Assembly (NCBI RefSeq): GCF_020614375.1
Contig: NZ_CP085327.1
Span: 1,116,001 to 1,180,000 of the forward strand
Direction: 5' to 3'
From: Haladaptatus salinisoli
GTDB taxonomy: Archaea > Halobacteriota > Halobacteria > Halobacteriales > Haladaptataceae
DNA length: 64,000 bases
The notes under the pieces are model-generated. The model saw nothing but the letters and a program-made list of their open reading frames with translations. It was not told where the DNA came from and did not search any database. Position 1 is the first letter of the stretch. Each line of letters starts with the position of its first letter. Made by a program: the position numbers and the translations under genes. Of the stretch, positions 52,108-62,338 are shown piece after piece.

Positions 52108-53217
52108 ATGGAATCGAACGCGGGGGCGTGGAGCAGTCGGCTACTCGTCTCGCTGGCGGCGATCGGGACGCTTCCGGTCGTCTCCGCCCACGGCGGCGGT
52201 CACGCACCACCGTATCCGCAGCGGCTCGCGCTGGTCGTTCTGTTCGCGGGCGTCGCGGTCGTCGGGGGAAGCGTCCTCCTCGGACGCACCGCGCTGGAAC
52301 GCCGACGAACGCTCGCGCTCTGGGGCGTCTTCGCGGGGCTGTTCGTCGCCGCCGCGGGCGCGGTCGGGCTGGTGCAGTTGTCGCCGGTTCAGACGATTCG
52401 GGCGTCGCGGGCACCGCTCGGCAGGGAATGGTACCGGCCGCTGACGCTGGCCGCCGGGACGGTAATCGCGGTCGGGAGCTTCGTCGCCGGCCGACTGAAG
52501 TGGCCGGAGCGCCCCCGCTACGCCGGACTCGGGATGGCGCTCGGCGCGTGGGTCGCCTACCCCGCCGCGATGGGCGCGTTCGGCGCGCGAACGCATCCGC
52601 TGGGCTATCTGCTCGTCCTCGGCCTCCCGCTGGGCGTCGGCTACCTCCTCTGGCGCGACGCTCGCGAACCGCTCTCGTGGGTCGTCCGCGACCGTCCCGC
52701 CCGGTGGTTCGGCGTCGGGACGGGCGTGCTCGCCGGACTCTTCTTCGCCTTCTCGATGGGGATGCTCACCTTCGTCCCGGAGCACGGCGTCGGCGTGCCG
52801 GACGGCGCGTTCGTCGTGACGGTTCCGGTCGCCAACCCGCTCGTCTACTGGACGGCTGTGGAGTTCAACTTCCCGCAGGTTCCGTTCGCCGGCGTGTTCT
52901 CGCTCGGAATGCTGCTCCAAATCGGACTCGTCGCCACGCTCGTCGGCCTGAACGGCGCGGTCATCGCCTACCAGTGGCGGGGCGGGGCGAGACCCGGCAC
53001 GACGGAGGTCACCTCGGGCACGGCGGCCGTCGCGGCTCCCAACGCCTGCTGTTGCTGCGGCCCCATCATCTCGGAACTCGCCGTGGTGTCGGTCGGGCCG
53101 TCCGCGGCGGCGCCGCTCTACTGGCTCTTCGTCGACCTCTCCTCGCCGGTCGGGGCGCTCTTTTTCGTCGCCAGCGTCGCCCTGCTGGCCGGGAATCTGG
53201 CGTGGTTCGGCGTGTAA
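52108..53217 (+). CDS. Multi-pass membrane protein with CCCCGP motif
   Basis: A 369-residue haloarchaeal membrane protein, unrecognised by function. An N-terminal helix ends AHGGGHAPPYP, a His-rich stretch outside the membrane. Nine or so spans follow, and a cysteine cluster NACCCCGPIISE lies near residue 312. His plus Cys clusters hint at metal handling or redox, but this is speculation. It faces two minus-strand genes (a regulator and a small membrane protein) that may work with it. Confidence 0.75.
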   Translation: MESNAGAWSSRLLVSLAAIGTLPVVSAHGGGHAPPYPQRLALVVLFAGVAVVGGSVLLGRTALERRRTLALWGVFAGLFVAAAGAVGLVQLSPVQTIRASRAPLGREWYRPLTLAAGTVIAVGSFVAGRLKWPERPRYAGLGMALGAWVAYPAAMGAFGARTHPLGYLLVLGLPLGVGYLLWRDAREPLSWVVRDRPARWFGVGTGVLAGLFFAFSMGMLTFVPEHGVGVPDGAFVVTVPVANPLVYWTAVEFNFPQVPFAGVFSLGMLLQIGLVATLVGLNGAVIAYQWRGGARPGTTEVTSGTAAVAAPNACCCCGPIISELAVVSVGPSAAAPLYWLFVDLSSPVGALFFVASVALLAGNLAWFGV

Positions 53218-53247
53218 AACGGGTAGTCCATTCCGAGCGACTCCACG

Positions 53248-53760
53248 CTACTCGGCCAGGAGGTCGTCCACGAGTCGCGTGAACCGATCGACCATGCGCT
53301 CCGGGAACGACGGCGTGACGGCGGCCAGCAGCCGAGCGGTCTCCTCGGGGCGGGTCGGGGCGAGCGTCACCCGATTTCTCGCGTCCCGCCGTTTCTCGAC
53401 GAGGTCCTGTTCCACCAGGTGTCCGACGTGCCACTCGAGCGTGCTCCGGGCGATATCGATGTCGTCCGCGAGCGTCGCCGGTCGGGCGGTTCCGCGTTCC
53501 AACAGGGAGACGAGCACGTCGCGGGCGGTTTCGCGTCTGAGCAGGGCGAGCGCCGACCGCTCCCACTCGTCGTACTCCGGCGGGTAGTAGTGCGTCTTTC
53601 CGTACAGGTGCTCGCTGGCGAGTCGGTTCTCGGCGAGCAGATCCCGGAGGTGGTACTGCACTTGCCCGGGCGCGAGTTCCGACCGCCGGACGAGGTCGTT
53701 GAAGTGAACGCCGGGACGGGATTCGACCTGCCGTGCGATCCGCGTTCGCGTCTCGGTCAT
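53248..53760 (-). CDS. Two-winged-helix transcriptional regulator
   Basis: A 170-residue DNA-binding protein with tandem winged helices. First (1-60) HFNDLVRRSELAPGQVQYHL; second (75-130) LADDIDIARSTLEWHVGHLV. The C-terminal helix resembles haloarchaeal ArsR-like regulators. Its ATG overlaps the stop of the upstream membrane-protein gene by four bases, so the two are coupled. It ends 31 bases from the end of the convergent membrane-protein gene. Confidence 0.85.
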   Translation of the reverse strand: MTETRTRIARQVESRPGVHFNDLVRRSELAPGQVQYHLRDLLAENRLASEHLYGKTHYYPPEYDEWERSALALLRRETARDVLVSLLERGTARPATLADDIDIARSTLEWHVGHLVEQDLVEKRRDARNRVTLAPTRPEETARLLAAVTPSFPERMVDRFTRLVDDLLAE

Positions 53761-54080
53761 CGCGTTTCCACCGTCCTCGTGTAGTACACCGCCCCGACCA
53801 GCAGGGCGACGACGACGACGTCCAGCGTGTGCTCCGCGAGGTGGTGCGTGCTCATGGCGAGGTAGTCGGCGGTCGTCAGTCCGCCGACGAGCGCCCGCCC
53901 CGCCAGCGCCGCGAACGCCAGCGTCACCAGCAGGTAGGGGAGCGTTCGTCGACGCCGAAACGCGACCAGCGCGAGCGCGAGGACGAGCGCCGACCCCACC
54001 GCCGTCAGCGCGATGACGGTCGGAAGGAGCAGGTCGCTGCCGGACGCGACCGCGTGAAGCGGCTGTGACGCGGCGGTCAT
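53757..54080 (-). CDS. Small three-span membrane protein (DUF7471-like)
   Basis: A 107-residue protein with hydrophobic segments at about 15-40, 46-66 and 80-102 (LLLPTVIALTAVGSALVLAL; LPYLLVTLAFAALAGRALVG; TLDVVVVALLVGAVYY). The pattern matches a haloarchaeal family I recall as DUF7471, often beside a winged-helix regulator as here. It may act as a membrane sensor for that regulator. Confidence 0.75.
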   Translation of the reverse strand: MTAASQPLHAVASGSDLLLPTVIALTAVGSALVLALALVAFRRRRTLPYLLVTLAFAALAGRALVGGLTTADYLAMSTHHLAEHTLDVVVVALLVGAVYYTRTVETR

Positions 54081-54364
54081 CTGCTCCGAGGTTGGTGCTC
54101 CACGTACCTGAGACGTTCGGTTTCCGACTCTCCGCGGATCAGTTAACTGAATCTCCGAGCGGAACTCCAGCGGTAACAGGAAAGTAGAATCCGAGTCCTC
54201 GTTGAACCGCTCAGCGGCTGATAAAAACCGCGTGCTGAATACGGAGGATGCGTTCAGGAGCCGAATATCGTTCCGGCACGTCGACGAAAAGAGCCGTCAG
54301 GTCGGTGTGCGTGTACAACAGGTCGCCTATCGGGCTACGCTCACGGTCATCTCGGTGACGTCGT

Positions 54365-54850
54365 TCAGTCGTCAGCGGGGGCAGCACCGGTCACATCGTT
54401 CCCCGTGGCGAGTGCGTTACCGCGTATGCGGGGCAGACCGACCGAGATGGCGTAGAGGAGGACGACGGCGACGCCGGCCCCGACGAATACAAATGCGAGT
54501 CCCTCCGCGGGGGAGGTATCCCACCCGGGGATGCCAAGCTCGTCCCAGACCTGTTCGACGAAATAGACGAGATAGGCGGCGAGAAACCAGACGCCTGCTG
54601 GGAGCGCCACTCTCACGTTCTCCCGCAGGATTCCCGCAAAGTCGTCGGGCTGAGGAGTTGGCTGGTGCGTCCGTGCCAGCGCGACGCCGCGTACGACGGT
54701 GTAGAGGAGTGCCATTATGACGCCGGCGCGGAGCAACCCGGTGGCGATGGTGGGCCGAACGACCGACGAGAGAACAACCCAGAACAGCAAGACGACCGTG
54801 ACGGGCGCACTCTCTCGGAGCAGACGGCGGGTATCGAGCGGGGAAGCCAT
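54365..54850 (-). CDS. Hypothetical membrane protein
   Basis: A 161-residue protein with about four spans: SAPVTVVLLFWVVLSSVVRP, GLLRAGVIMALLYTVVRGVA, GVWFLAAYLVYFVEQVWDEL and LAFVFVGAGVAVVLLYAISV. The C-terminus is acidic and disordered. No family recognised. Isolated gene with an AT-rich promoter region at 54860-54900. Confidence 0.7.
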   Translation of the reverse strand: MASPLDTRRLLRESAPVTVVLLFWVVLSSVVRPTIATGLLRAGVIMALLYTVVRGVALARTHQPTPQPDDFAGILRENVRVALPAGVWFLAAYLVYFVEQVWDELGIPGWDTSPAEGLAFVFVGAGVAVVLLYAISVGLPRIRGNALATGNDVTGAAPADD

Positions 54851-54993
54851 AGTTACTGTACCGGTATAACCTGTAAGTATCTTCTGATATCAGGAATTAT
54901 TCCGTGTATCTTAGCCCGGTCATCGTGTGTTCACTTGCTCGATACGCGACACCGAGATCGTCGCGTGACGGTGTCCGTTGGATAGTCCGCCGG

Positions 54994-55794
54994 TTATCGG
55001 ATCGAGCCGAGAAACTCGCCGAGGACTCGATTGAAACGCTCGGGTTCCTCAACGGTTATACAGTGCCCGCTCCGTTCGAAGAGTTCGAATCGAGCGTCTT
55101 GAATCAATTCAGCCGCGTATTTGACATTGGCGACGCCCCGCCATTTCTCATCCGCCCCGGCACAGACGAGGGTTGGGACATCGATATCGGGAAGCACGTC
55201 CCGGTAATCACACAGCAGATCGAGGAGCATCGCGCCCTGAATCGAAGGTGGAGTTCGGGTTCCCTCGTCGAACATCATGTTCCGTAATTCCCTCGACGGT
55301 GGCTCTTTCAGCAGTGCCTCTATCGACTCGTCGGTGAGCTCCAGCGGGTTCGTTTGCATCCTCCCGAGGGTCTCCCGCGTTCCGTCCACGGTGTACGTCC
55401 CGAATTCGTAATCCTCCTGCTGGTACGTCGAGGGTTCCATATCGACATCGACCAGAGCGCGTATCCTCTCGGTGCCGAACTGATCGACGTACTCCCACGA
55501 GACGAGAGCGCCCATCGACCACCCGACGACCGCGACGTCCGTTAGCTCCAACTGTTCGAGAAAGGCTCGAACGTCGCGGGCGTATTGCGAGAGCGTGTGA
55601 CCTCGCTCCGTCTTCTCCGATCTCCCGTGCCCTCGAAAATCGAGCGCCACCGTGTGAAACTCCTCGCTGAGGCCGGTCAACTGGGGTTCGAAATACCTGA
55701 GGCCGGCGAACGCGCCGTGGAGAAATAGGATCGTCGGTCCGTTACCTCGCTCCTCGTAGTACAGATCGGCTCCGTTGCATTGGACGACCGACAT
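54994..55794 (-). CDS. Alpha/beta-hydrolase
   Basis: A 266-residue cytosolic hydrolase of the epoxide hydrolase/dehalogenase type. HGAFAGLR near 26 gives the oxyanion HG, nucleophile S93 lies in GWSMGALVSW, the acid is probably in LVCAGADEKW, and the catalytic His is in SGHCITVEEP near 245. The substrate is unknown. Codon use is somewhat less biased than in neighbours. Confidence 0.9.
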   Translation of the reverse strand: MSVVQCNGADLYYEERGNGPTILFLHGAFAGLRYFEPQLTGLSEEFHTVALDFRGHGRSEKTERGHTLSQYARDVRAFLEQLELTDVAVVGWSMGALVSWEYVDQFGTERIRALVDVDMEPSTYQQEDYEFGTYTVDGTRETLGRMQTNPLELTDESIEALLKEPPSRELRNMMFDEGTRTPPSIQGAMLLDLLCDYRDVLPDIDVPTLVCAGADEKWRGVANVKYAAELIQDARFELFERSGHCITVEEPERFNRVLGEFLGSIR

Positions 55795-56054
55795 AACCCC
55801 TCAGTCACCGCCTACAGGTAAGTAAACTCGGGGTACTGTCGACCCGCGGACGATACAGCATCGGTGACCGATATGCGCCCTATTTTCGGCACGTCCTTTC
55901 GAACCTATCGCTGGTCGAGAATTTCAACGGAGTCAATCCGATACTAGAGGACGGTTCCGGTGACACGACGGACGGAATACCCGCGACGCGCTCGATACCG
56001 GAATACCTCGCTCCGGGTGACGGACTTTTGCCACTCCGACCGTAAGGGAGGAGT

Positions 56055-56687
56055 ATGAGCGCAACCACGGAAGACACCGTGACGGTCTTCTCGGACTACG
56101 TCTGCCCGTTCTGTTACCTCGGGCGTCGCTCGCTGCAGCGGTACCGGGAATCGAGGGACGAGGAACTCGCCATCGATTGGCATCCCTTCGACCTCCGCTC
56201 GGGGAAGCGCGGTCCCGACGGCGAGATAAACCACGACGTAGACGACGGGAAGGACGAGGCTTACTACGAACAGGCGCGGGAGAACGTCCGGCGCCTGCAG
56301 GAGCGGTACGACGTGGAGATGGAACAGGAGATAGCAACCGACGTCGATTCGCTACCCGCACAGATCGCGTCCTACTACGTGAAACAGCGCTACGACGACG
56401 GGACGTGGCTCGCGTTCGACGAAGCCGTCTTCGAGGCGCTGTGGCAGGAGGGCGAGGACATCGGGGACGAAGAGACGTTGGTTGAGATCGCGGAAGCCTC
56501 CGGTATCGACGGCGACGAGATTCGGTCCGCCCTCGACGACGAGACGCTCCGCGCGGAGGTCGAAGAGAAGTTCGCGGAGGCGCAGCGACGCGGGGTGACG
56601 GGTGTCCCCACCTTCGCCTACGACGGCCACGCGGCGCGCGGTGCGGTTCCGCCGGAACAGTTGAAGCGACTCGTCGAAGGCGTCTGA
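56055..56687 (+). CDS. DsbA-family oxidoreductase (FrnE-like)
   Basis: A 210-residue thioredoxin-fold protein. The active-site CPFC (17-20) follows VTVFSDYVCPFCYLGRRSLQ, and the helical insert and the cis-Pro in VTGVPTFAYDGHAARGAVPP match the DsbA/FrnE group. No signal peptide, so it acts in the cytosol as a disulfide or isomerase-type enzyme. Short A/T-rich promoter. Confidence 0.93.
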   Translation: MSATTEDTVTVFSDYVCPFCYLGRRSLQRYRESRDEELAIDWHPFDLRSGKRGPDGEINHDVDDGKDEAYYEQARENVRRLQERYDVEMEQEIATDVDSLPAQIASYYVKQRYDDGTWLAFDEAVFEALWQEGEDIGDEETLVEIAEASGIDGDEIRSALDDETLRAEVEEKFAEAQRRGVTGVPTFAYDGHAARGAVPPEQLKRLVEGV

Positions 56688-56759
56688 CGGCAGCGTCGTA
56701 CAGCCCTTCGGCGGGTGGACGAGCGCTCGCCGAAAACGCGGTCTACCGCCCGAAACGGT

Positions 56760-57830
56760 TCACCGCAGCGGAGCCAACGCCGACTCGTCTTCTTCCTCGA
56801 CGTTCGCGAAGACCGAGTGGGCACCCTCCCGCTCGCGGGCGCCCGGCGCGACGCGGACGAACTCGGCGTTCTCGCGGGCCGCCTCGATGTCGTGGCCGCC
56901 GCAGTAGCTCAGCCCCGACCGGATACCCGCGAGGAAGGTTGCGACCTCGGCGGCGAGCGACCCCGTGTACTCGGTCAGCCCCGCAATACCCTCGTCCGCG
57001 TCGGGCGTGAGATCCTTGTCGGTGCGGTTCTCGTTCGCGGCGGTGGAGGCCATCCCCCGCGAGCGTTTAAACCGGCGACCGTCGACGGTGACCGTCTCGC
57101 CGGGCGCTTCGTCGGTGCCGGCGAAGAAACTGCCGAGCATCACGGTGTCGGCCCCGGCCATCAGCGCCTTCACCGCGTCGCCGGAGGTCCGGATGCCCCC
57201 GTCCGCGACCACGGTGATGCCGAGGTCGCGGGCCTTCTCCGCGCAGTCGTTCACGGCGGTCAACTGCGGGACGCCCGCCCCGGCGACCCGGCGGGTCGTG
57301 CAGTGAGAACCGGGGCCGACGCCGACCTTCGCGCAGTCCGCCCCGGCCGAGTGGAGGTCGGAGACGGCCTCGGGCGTGACGACGTTTCCGGCGACGAGTT
57401 CGGCGTCGGGGAACTCCCAGTCGATGCGCGAGACGGCGTCCAGACAGCGTTCCATGTGACCGTGCGCGACGTCGACCATCACGCAGTCCGCGCCCGCTTC
57501 GAGGACTGCTTCGGTTCGGTCGATGAACTCCTCGTCGATGCCGACCGCGGCGCCGACGCGCCCGTCGGCTTCTTTCACCGCGCGGACTTGCTCGGCCTGT
57601 TCGTCGACGCTCATGAAACGGTGAATCGTGCCGAGACCGCCCAACTTCGAGAGTTCGGTTGCGAGATTCGCCTCGGTGACGGTGTCCATCGGCGCGCTCA
57701 GAAGCGGCGCATCGAGGTTGAGGTCGGGCGTGAGCTTCGTCGCGAGCGAGACGTCGCTCCGGCTATCGACCGGAGAGCGTTGCGGAACCAGCAGCACGTC
57801 GTCGTACGAGAGACCGGTCCTGATATCCAT
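56760..57830 (-). CDS. IMP dehydrogenase / GMP reductase family protein without CBS domains
   Basis: A 356-residue TIM-barrel enzyme. Catalytic Cys178 lies in [11 protein letters not shown] (170-180), with [10 protein letters not shown] near 45 and [20 protein letters not shown] near 215. The CBS pair of ordinary IMP dehydrogenase is absent, giving the length of GMP reductase (about 350). The [10 protein letters not shown] flap and EGI-TEYTGS region would decide between GMP reduction and IMP oxidation; haloarchaea often carry such a short paralogue labelled guaB-like or GMP reductase. Confidence 0.85.
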   Translation of the reverse strand: MDIRTGLSYDDVLLVPQRSPVDSRSDVSLATKLTPDLNLDAPLLSAPMDTVTEANLATELSKLGGLGTIHRFMSVDEQAEQVRAVKEADGRVGAAVGIDEEFIDRTEAVLEAGADCVMVDVAHGHMERCLDAVSRIDWEFPDAELVAGNVVTPEAVSDLHSAGADCAKVGVGPGSHCTTRRVAGAGVPQLTAVNDCAEKARDLGITVVADGGIRTSGDAVKALMAGADTVMLGSFFAGTDEAPGETVTVDGRRFKRSRGMASTAANENRTDKDLTPDADEGIAGLTEYTGSLAAEVATFLAGIRSGLSYCGGHDIEAARENAEFVRVAPGAREREGAHSVFANVEEEDESALAPLR

Positions 57831-58019
57831 CGGTAACCCTCCCTTCCGAGTGACCGACGCTACTTAACTTCACTGAAAACGTCCGCCTTCTCCGGTCCCG
57901 CTATCCCCCGGCTTCCGGTCCGACCGCCTCGGTCACCCGAGCGCGTCGAACGCCCGACCGCCCGCGGTCGCCGACTCGATTCCGGACGCTTATTGCCGCG
58001 CGAGCACTGGGTTTCTCGC

Positions 58020-60596
58020 ATGGACGCGGCGCTAGGGGCACCCGAGAAGATGGCCGAACACAGCGAGGAGCTGACGCCGATGATGCGGCAGTACTTCGAG
58101 CTGTGTCGGCAGTACGAGGACTCGCTGGTGCTGTTTCAAGTGGGCGATTTCTACGAGACGTTCTGCGAAGCGGCCGAGCGAACCTCCCGTTTACTCGAAA
58201 TCACGCTCACGAAGCGCGAGGACAGCACCGGAACCTACCCGATGGCGGGCATCCCCGTCGACAACGTCGAATCGTACATCGAGCCGCTCCTCGACGCGGG
58301 CTACCGCGTCGCCGTGGCGGACCAGGTCGAAGACCCCGCGGACGCGTCCGGCGTGGTCGAGCGCGCCGTCACGCGAGTCGTCACGCCGGGCACGCTCACC
58401 GAGGACGAACTGCTCCACACCGACGACAACAACTTCGTCGCCTGTCTCGCCCGCGGCGACGGCTACGGACTGGCCGTGCTCGACGTCTCGACCGGCGACT
58501 TCTACGCGACCACGGTCGGGACGGAGGGGGCGGTCCGCGACGAGGTGGATCGCTTCGCGCCGAGGGAGGCGATCGTCGCGCCCGACGCACCCGAGTCGCC
58601 GTTCGACGCCGACTGCATGGTCACCGGGTACGACGAGTCGGCCTTCGACGTCGAGAACGCGGGCGCCCTCGTCGCGGACTACTTCGGTCCGCCGGAGCGC
58701 CTCCTCGCCACCGACGCCGAGGTTCGAGCCTGCGGCGCGCTCCTCGCGTACGCCGAGTACGTCCGCGGCGGCGAGGAGGGGCACCTCGACTATCTCAACC
58801 ACCTCACCCGCTACGATCCCCGGTCGTACATGCTGTTGGACGCCGTCGCTCTCACGAGCCTCGAACTGTTCGAACCGCGGGCCGTCCACGGACAGGAGGA
58901 CGCCACGCTCGTCGGCGTGTTGGACGAGACCGCCTGCGCGCTCGGCGGGAGAAAGCTGAAGGACTGGCTCCGCAGACCGCTGCTCGAACGCGACCGGATC
59001 GAAGCGCGACTCGACGCCGTCGAGGAGTGGACGACGCGCGTCCAGGCGCGCGAGGAGGTACACGACCTCCTGCGGGACGTGTACGACATCGAACGACTCA
59101 TCTCCCGCGTCTCCCGCGGTCGGGCGAACGCCCGCGACCTGCGCTCGTTGAAGGAGACGCTCGACGTCGTGCCGCACGTCGCGGAAGCGATGGCTGACGT
59201 GGAATCGGAGAAGCTGACCTCCCTCCGCGGGAATCTGGACGAGATGGCCGACGTGCGCGACCGAATCGGGCGCGCCGTCTGCGACGAACCGCCCATCGAG
59301 GTCACCGAGGGCGGCGTCATCAAGTCGGGCTACGACGACGAGCTCGACGAACTCCGCGAGACCGAGCGGTCGGGGAAAGCGTGGATAGACGACCTCGAAG
59401 CGGAGGAGCGCGAGCGAACCGGAATCGGGTCGCTCAAAGTCGGCTACAATCAGGTCCACGGCTACTACATCGAGGTGACCGACCCGAACCTCGATAAGGT
59501 GCCCGAGGACTACACCCGCAGACAGACGCTCAAGAACTCCGAGCGATTCTACACGCCGGAACTCAAGGAGCGCGAGGACGAAATCGTTCGGGCCGAACAG
59601 CGCGCCGACGACCTCGAGTACGAACTGTTCCGCGAGGTGCGCGAGGCGGTCGCCGAGGAGTCGGAGCGGGTGCAGGCGCTCGCGGACACGCTGGCCGAAC
59701 TCGACGTGCTCGTCGCGCTGGCGGAGGTCGCCGCGAAACACGGCTACTCGCGGCCCGAAATCGGCGGCGAGGGAATCGACGTTCGGAACGGCCGGCATCC
59801 GGTGGTCGAACGAACCGAAACGTCGTTCGTGCCGAACGACACCCGCCTCGACCGCGACGCGCTCGCCGTCATCACCGGCCCGAACATGGCCGGGAAGTCG
59901 ACGTACATGCGGCAGGTGGCGCTCATCACCCTGCTCGCGCAGGTCGGCAGCTTCGTCCCCGCAGACGAGGCGAGAATCGAGTTGGTCGACCGCATCTTCA
60001 CCCGCGTCGGCGCGAGCGACGACATCGCGGGCGGGCGGTCGACGTTCATGGTCGAGATGACCGAACTCTCGGATATCCTCCGGAACGCGACGGAGCGGTC
60101 GCTCGTCCTGCTGGACGAAGTGGGACGCGGCACGAGCACGACCGACGGGTTCGCCATCGCGCGGGCGGTGACGGAGTACGTCCACGACGAACTCGGCGCG
60201 AAGACCCTGTTCGCCACCCACCACCACGAACTCACCGGCGTCGCGGACGAGTTGCCGAACGCCGTCAACCTCCACTTCGGCGCGACGGAACACGACGGCG
60301 AGGTCGTCTTCGAGCACAGCGTCGAACCGGGTGCGACGACGGCGTCCTACGGCGTCGAAGTCGCGCAGGTCGCGGGCGTTCCGGAGCCGGTCATCCGACG
60401 GTCGAAGGAACTGCTCGAAGCGGAGCGCGACGGAGACGAAGCCGAGCGGGTCGAAGGTAAAGACGAAGCCCGCTCGCCGCCCTCCGACGCGGCGACGGAG
60501 GGCGCGCTCGCCGAACTGAAGCGCACGAGCGTCGCCGACACGACGCCGCTGGAGGCGCTCCAACTGCTCGACCGTTTGAAACGCCAGTTGGAGTGA
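58020..60596 (+). CDS. mutS: DNA mismatch repair protein MutS
   Basis: Full-length MutS (858 residues from the ATG at 58020). Mismatch-recognition [10 protein letters not shown] is at about 37-46, so the Phe-X-Glu wedge is present. Core and clamp domains follow. The ATPase has Walker [10 protein letters not shown] at about 620 and the switch [10 protein letters not shown], ending with [12 protein letters not shown]. Recognises mispairs and recruits MutL. A TTG nine codons upstream is possible. Confidence 0.95.
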   Translation: MDAALGAPEKMAEHSEELTPMMRQYFELCRQYEDSLVLFQVGDFYETFCEAAERTSRLLEITLTKREDSTGTYPMAGIPVDNVESYIEPLLDAGYRVAVADQVEDPADASGVVERAVTRVVTPGTLTEDELLHTDDNNFVACLARGDGYGLAVLDVSTGDFYATTVGTEGAVRDEVDRFAPREAIVAPDAPESPFDADCMVTGYDESAFDVENAGALVADYFGPPERLLATDAEVRACGALLAYAEYVRGGEEGHLDYLNHLTRYDPRSYMLLDAVALTSLELFEPRAVHGQEDATLVGVLDETACALGGRKLKDWLRRPLLERDRIEARLDAVEEWTTRVQAREEVHDLLRDVYDIERLISRVSRGRANARDLRSLKETLDVVPHVAEAMADVESEKLTSLRGNLDEMADVRDRIGRAVCDEPPIEVTEGGVIKSGYDDELDELRETERSGKAWIDDLEAEERERTGIGSLKVGYNQVHGYYIEVTDPNLDKVPEDYTRRQTLKNSERFYTPELKEREDEIVRAEQRADDLEYELFREVREAVAEESERVQALADTLAELDVLVALAEVAAKHGYSRPEIGGEGIDVRNGRHPVVERTETSFVPNDTRLDRDALAVITGPNMAGKSTYMRQVALITLLAQVGSFVPADEARIELVDRIFTRVGASDDIAGGRSTFMVEMTELSDILRNATERSLVLLDEVGRGTSTTDGFAIARAVTEYVHDELGAKTLFATHHHELTGVADELPNAVNLHFGATEHDGEVVFEHSVEPGATTASYGVEVAQVAGVPEPVIRRSKELLEAERDGDEAERVEGKDEARSPPSDAATEGALAELKRTSVADTTPLEALQLLDRLKRQLE

Positions 60597-60600
60597 CCCG

Positions 60601-60850
60601 TCAGGCGAATCGTTCCGCCAACCTGAGCGCGATCACCGTCGGGACGAGGGCGGCGAGAACGACCGCGAAATCGACGAGAACCACCGCGCCGTACCCGAGG
60701 GATTCAGCGGGTTCGGCGGAATCGCTCCCGTGCGTACGCCGGCGTACATCGGCGCATCGCCGAGATCGAACGGGGAGACGCCGCGGCGACCGGAAGCGCG
60801 ACGTGGGGAAGGGCGAGGAGTTCGTTCCACGATTCGCTTCGGTTGGCCAT
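60601..60850 (-). pseudogene. Possible frameshifted small membrane-protein gene
   Basis: Three adjoining minus-strand frames each give protein-like sequence. From an ATG at 60850: MANRSESWNELLALPHVALP. Middle frame: SPFDLGDAPMYAGVRTGAIP. Last frame to the stop at 60601: GYGAVVLVDFAVVLAALVPT, VIALRLAERFA. None alone forms a full protein; together they suggest a small membrane protein with two frameshifts. Real decay or assembly error cannot be told apart. Confidence 0.35.
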
Positions 60851-60875
60851 GGAATCCAGTTACGGTCGCGCTCTT

Positions 60876-61412
60876 TCACGCCTCGTGGAGGGTCACGCTC
60901 GGGTCGCTATCGACGACCTCCACGGTCATCATCGTCGCACCCTCGGCCCGCCCGACCCCCGTCGCCGACCCCGGATTCAACAACCGAACGCCGTCGTGAA
61001 CCGTGTCCTCGACTTCGTGGGTGTGGCCGCCGACGCCGACCATCGGTTCGTCGGCCCTCGCCCGGGTCGCGTCGGCGACGGCGTCCAACCAATCGTCGCG
61101 GTTCATGACCACCCCTTCCGAACTGGACACCGCCCGCTCGACGACGTTGACGATGCCGTGCACGACGACGAACGTCACGCCGCCGACCTCGACCGACGCC
61201 ACCGCCGGGAGGTCGATGTCGTTCGGATCCGCGTTTCCGTAGACGGCGGTCAAATCCGAGGCGAGCGCTCGCACGTCGTCGAGCGCGTCTCTCGACCCGA
61301 AGTCTCCGGCGTGGATGACGTGATCGGCGTTCCGAATCCGCCGACGGAAATCGTCCGGAATCCGTCGCTCTTGGCCGGGGATGTGCGTGTCGGAGAGGAC
61401 TGCGACTTCCAT
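60876..61412 (-). CDS. YfcE/MJ0936-type metallophosphoesterase
   Basis: A 178-residue calcineurin-like phosphoesterase. The metal ligands are in AVLSDTHIPGQE (D8, H10), VIHAGDFGSRDAL, VYGNADPNDI, VVHGIV and VGGHTHEVEDTVH. Family enzymes hydrolyse phosphodiesters with Mn2+. Its start is divergent from a region with no supported gene, and it ends just before the possible frameshifted gene. Confidence 0.92.
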   Translation of the reverse strand: MEVAVLSDTHIPGQERRIPDDFRRRIRNADHVIHAGDFGSRDALDDVRALASDLTAVYGNADPNDIDLPAVASVEVGGVTFVVVHGIVNVVERAVSSSEGVVMNRDDWLDAVADATRARADEPMVGVGGHTHEVEDTVHDGVRLLNPGSATGVGRAEGATMMTVEVVDSDPSVTLHEA

Positions 61413-61562
61413 GGGACAACATGTTATTCGATTGATTAGTAGCTTTCGAACGCCGACTCCTCCGGACGAGGGAACCGTCTCCCCCGCCGACCAACAGAGC
61501 GGAGCCTTCCGTCCGCTCTCAGCGTCGCCACTGGCCGCGCGCTTACGGCGACTCGACGGGTT

Positions 61563-62297
61563 CTACGGTTCGAGCGAGACGAACTCCAAACCGCTTTCCG
61601 CGAGCATGTTCCGGGCGCGTTCGGTCACCGACGGGGCGATCAGCACGCCGCGTATCTTCGCTCCCGCGTGGAGGTCTCGCTGAAGCGCGTCCACGTATCG
61701 GCGGAGTTGGCCGACCGCGTCCGGCCCGACGCGCCTGCGCTTGAGTTCGACGACCATCGTGGTCCCGGCGGCGTCCTTTCCGTAGATGTCGACGGCTCCG
61801 GCGGCGGTCTCGCGCTCGGTCGCCAGCGGCGTGAACCCCTCCTCCACGAGGTCGGGGTCGTCCAAGATGCGCCGACGGAGGTCCTCTTCGGTCCCGGCGA
61901 GCGAGAGTTCCTTCGCGTCGGCCACGTCGAACGCCGACGCCTGTATCACGCGCTCGAAGTGGACCTTCAGCGACTCCTCCGGGTTCGGCCGGCGACTCGT
62001 GACGAGCAGTCGCTCGTCGTTCAGTTCGGGGTCGAACGTCCCGCCCGGCGGTTGCCAGTTGACCGGTTTCTGTCCCTCCTCGGTGTGGACGAGCGCGGTT
62101 CCGTCGGGTTTGAGCACGAGGAGTCGGTCGCCCGACCCGAGATAGCTCTCGGCCCGTCCGTCGTACTCCACGGTACAGCGACCGAACAGGGTCACGAGGT
62201 CGCCCCGTTCGAGCGCAGCTTCGACGTGTACCAGCGCCTCGCGGTGCGTCGGTGTCAGGAGCGTGGCGGGTTCTCCCCTACCGTCCGTCTGCGTCAC
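61563..62297 (-). CDS. nucS: Endonuclease NucS
   Basis: A 244-residue NucS nuclease that in archaea and actinobacteria cuts branched or mismatched DNA with PCNA. The N-terminal beta-domain (1-110; CTVEYDGRAESYLGSGDRLL) is followed by the restriction-like nuclease core with GAVDIYGKDAAGTTMVVELK, whose Asp, Glu and Lys form the catalytic set, then LRRYVDALQRDL. No PCNA-interacting box is obvious at the end (FVSLEP). GTG at 62297 fits the family; the frame is open far upstream by chance. Confidence 0.92.
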   Translation of the reverse strand: MTQTDGRGEPATLLTPTHREALVHVEAALERGDLVTLFGRCTVEYDGRAESYLGSGDRLLVLKPDGTALVHTEEGQKPVNWQPPGGTFDPELNDERLLVTSRRPNPEESLKVHFERVIQASAFDVADAKELSLAGTEEDLRRRILDDPDLVEEGFTPLATERETAAGAVDIYGKDAAGTTMVVELKRRRVGPDAVGQLRRYVDALQRDLHAGAKIRGVLIAPSVTERARNMLAESGLEFVSLEP

Positions 62298-62338
62298 TAC
62301 CGTTTGGTAGACGGCGGTCGGATAAAAACCGACCGCCG

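Noticed and set aside
54081..54364. Sequence around gtgctgaatacggaggatgcg resembling an IS end
   Set aside because: I could not find a matching inverted partner or transposase fragment, so no mobile element is claimed.
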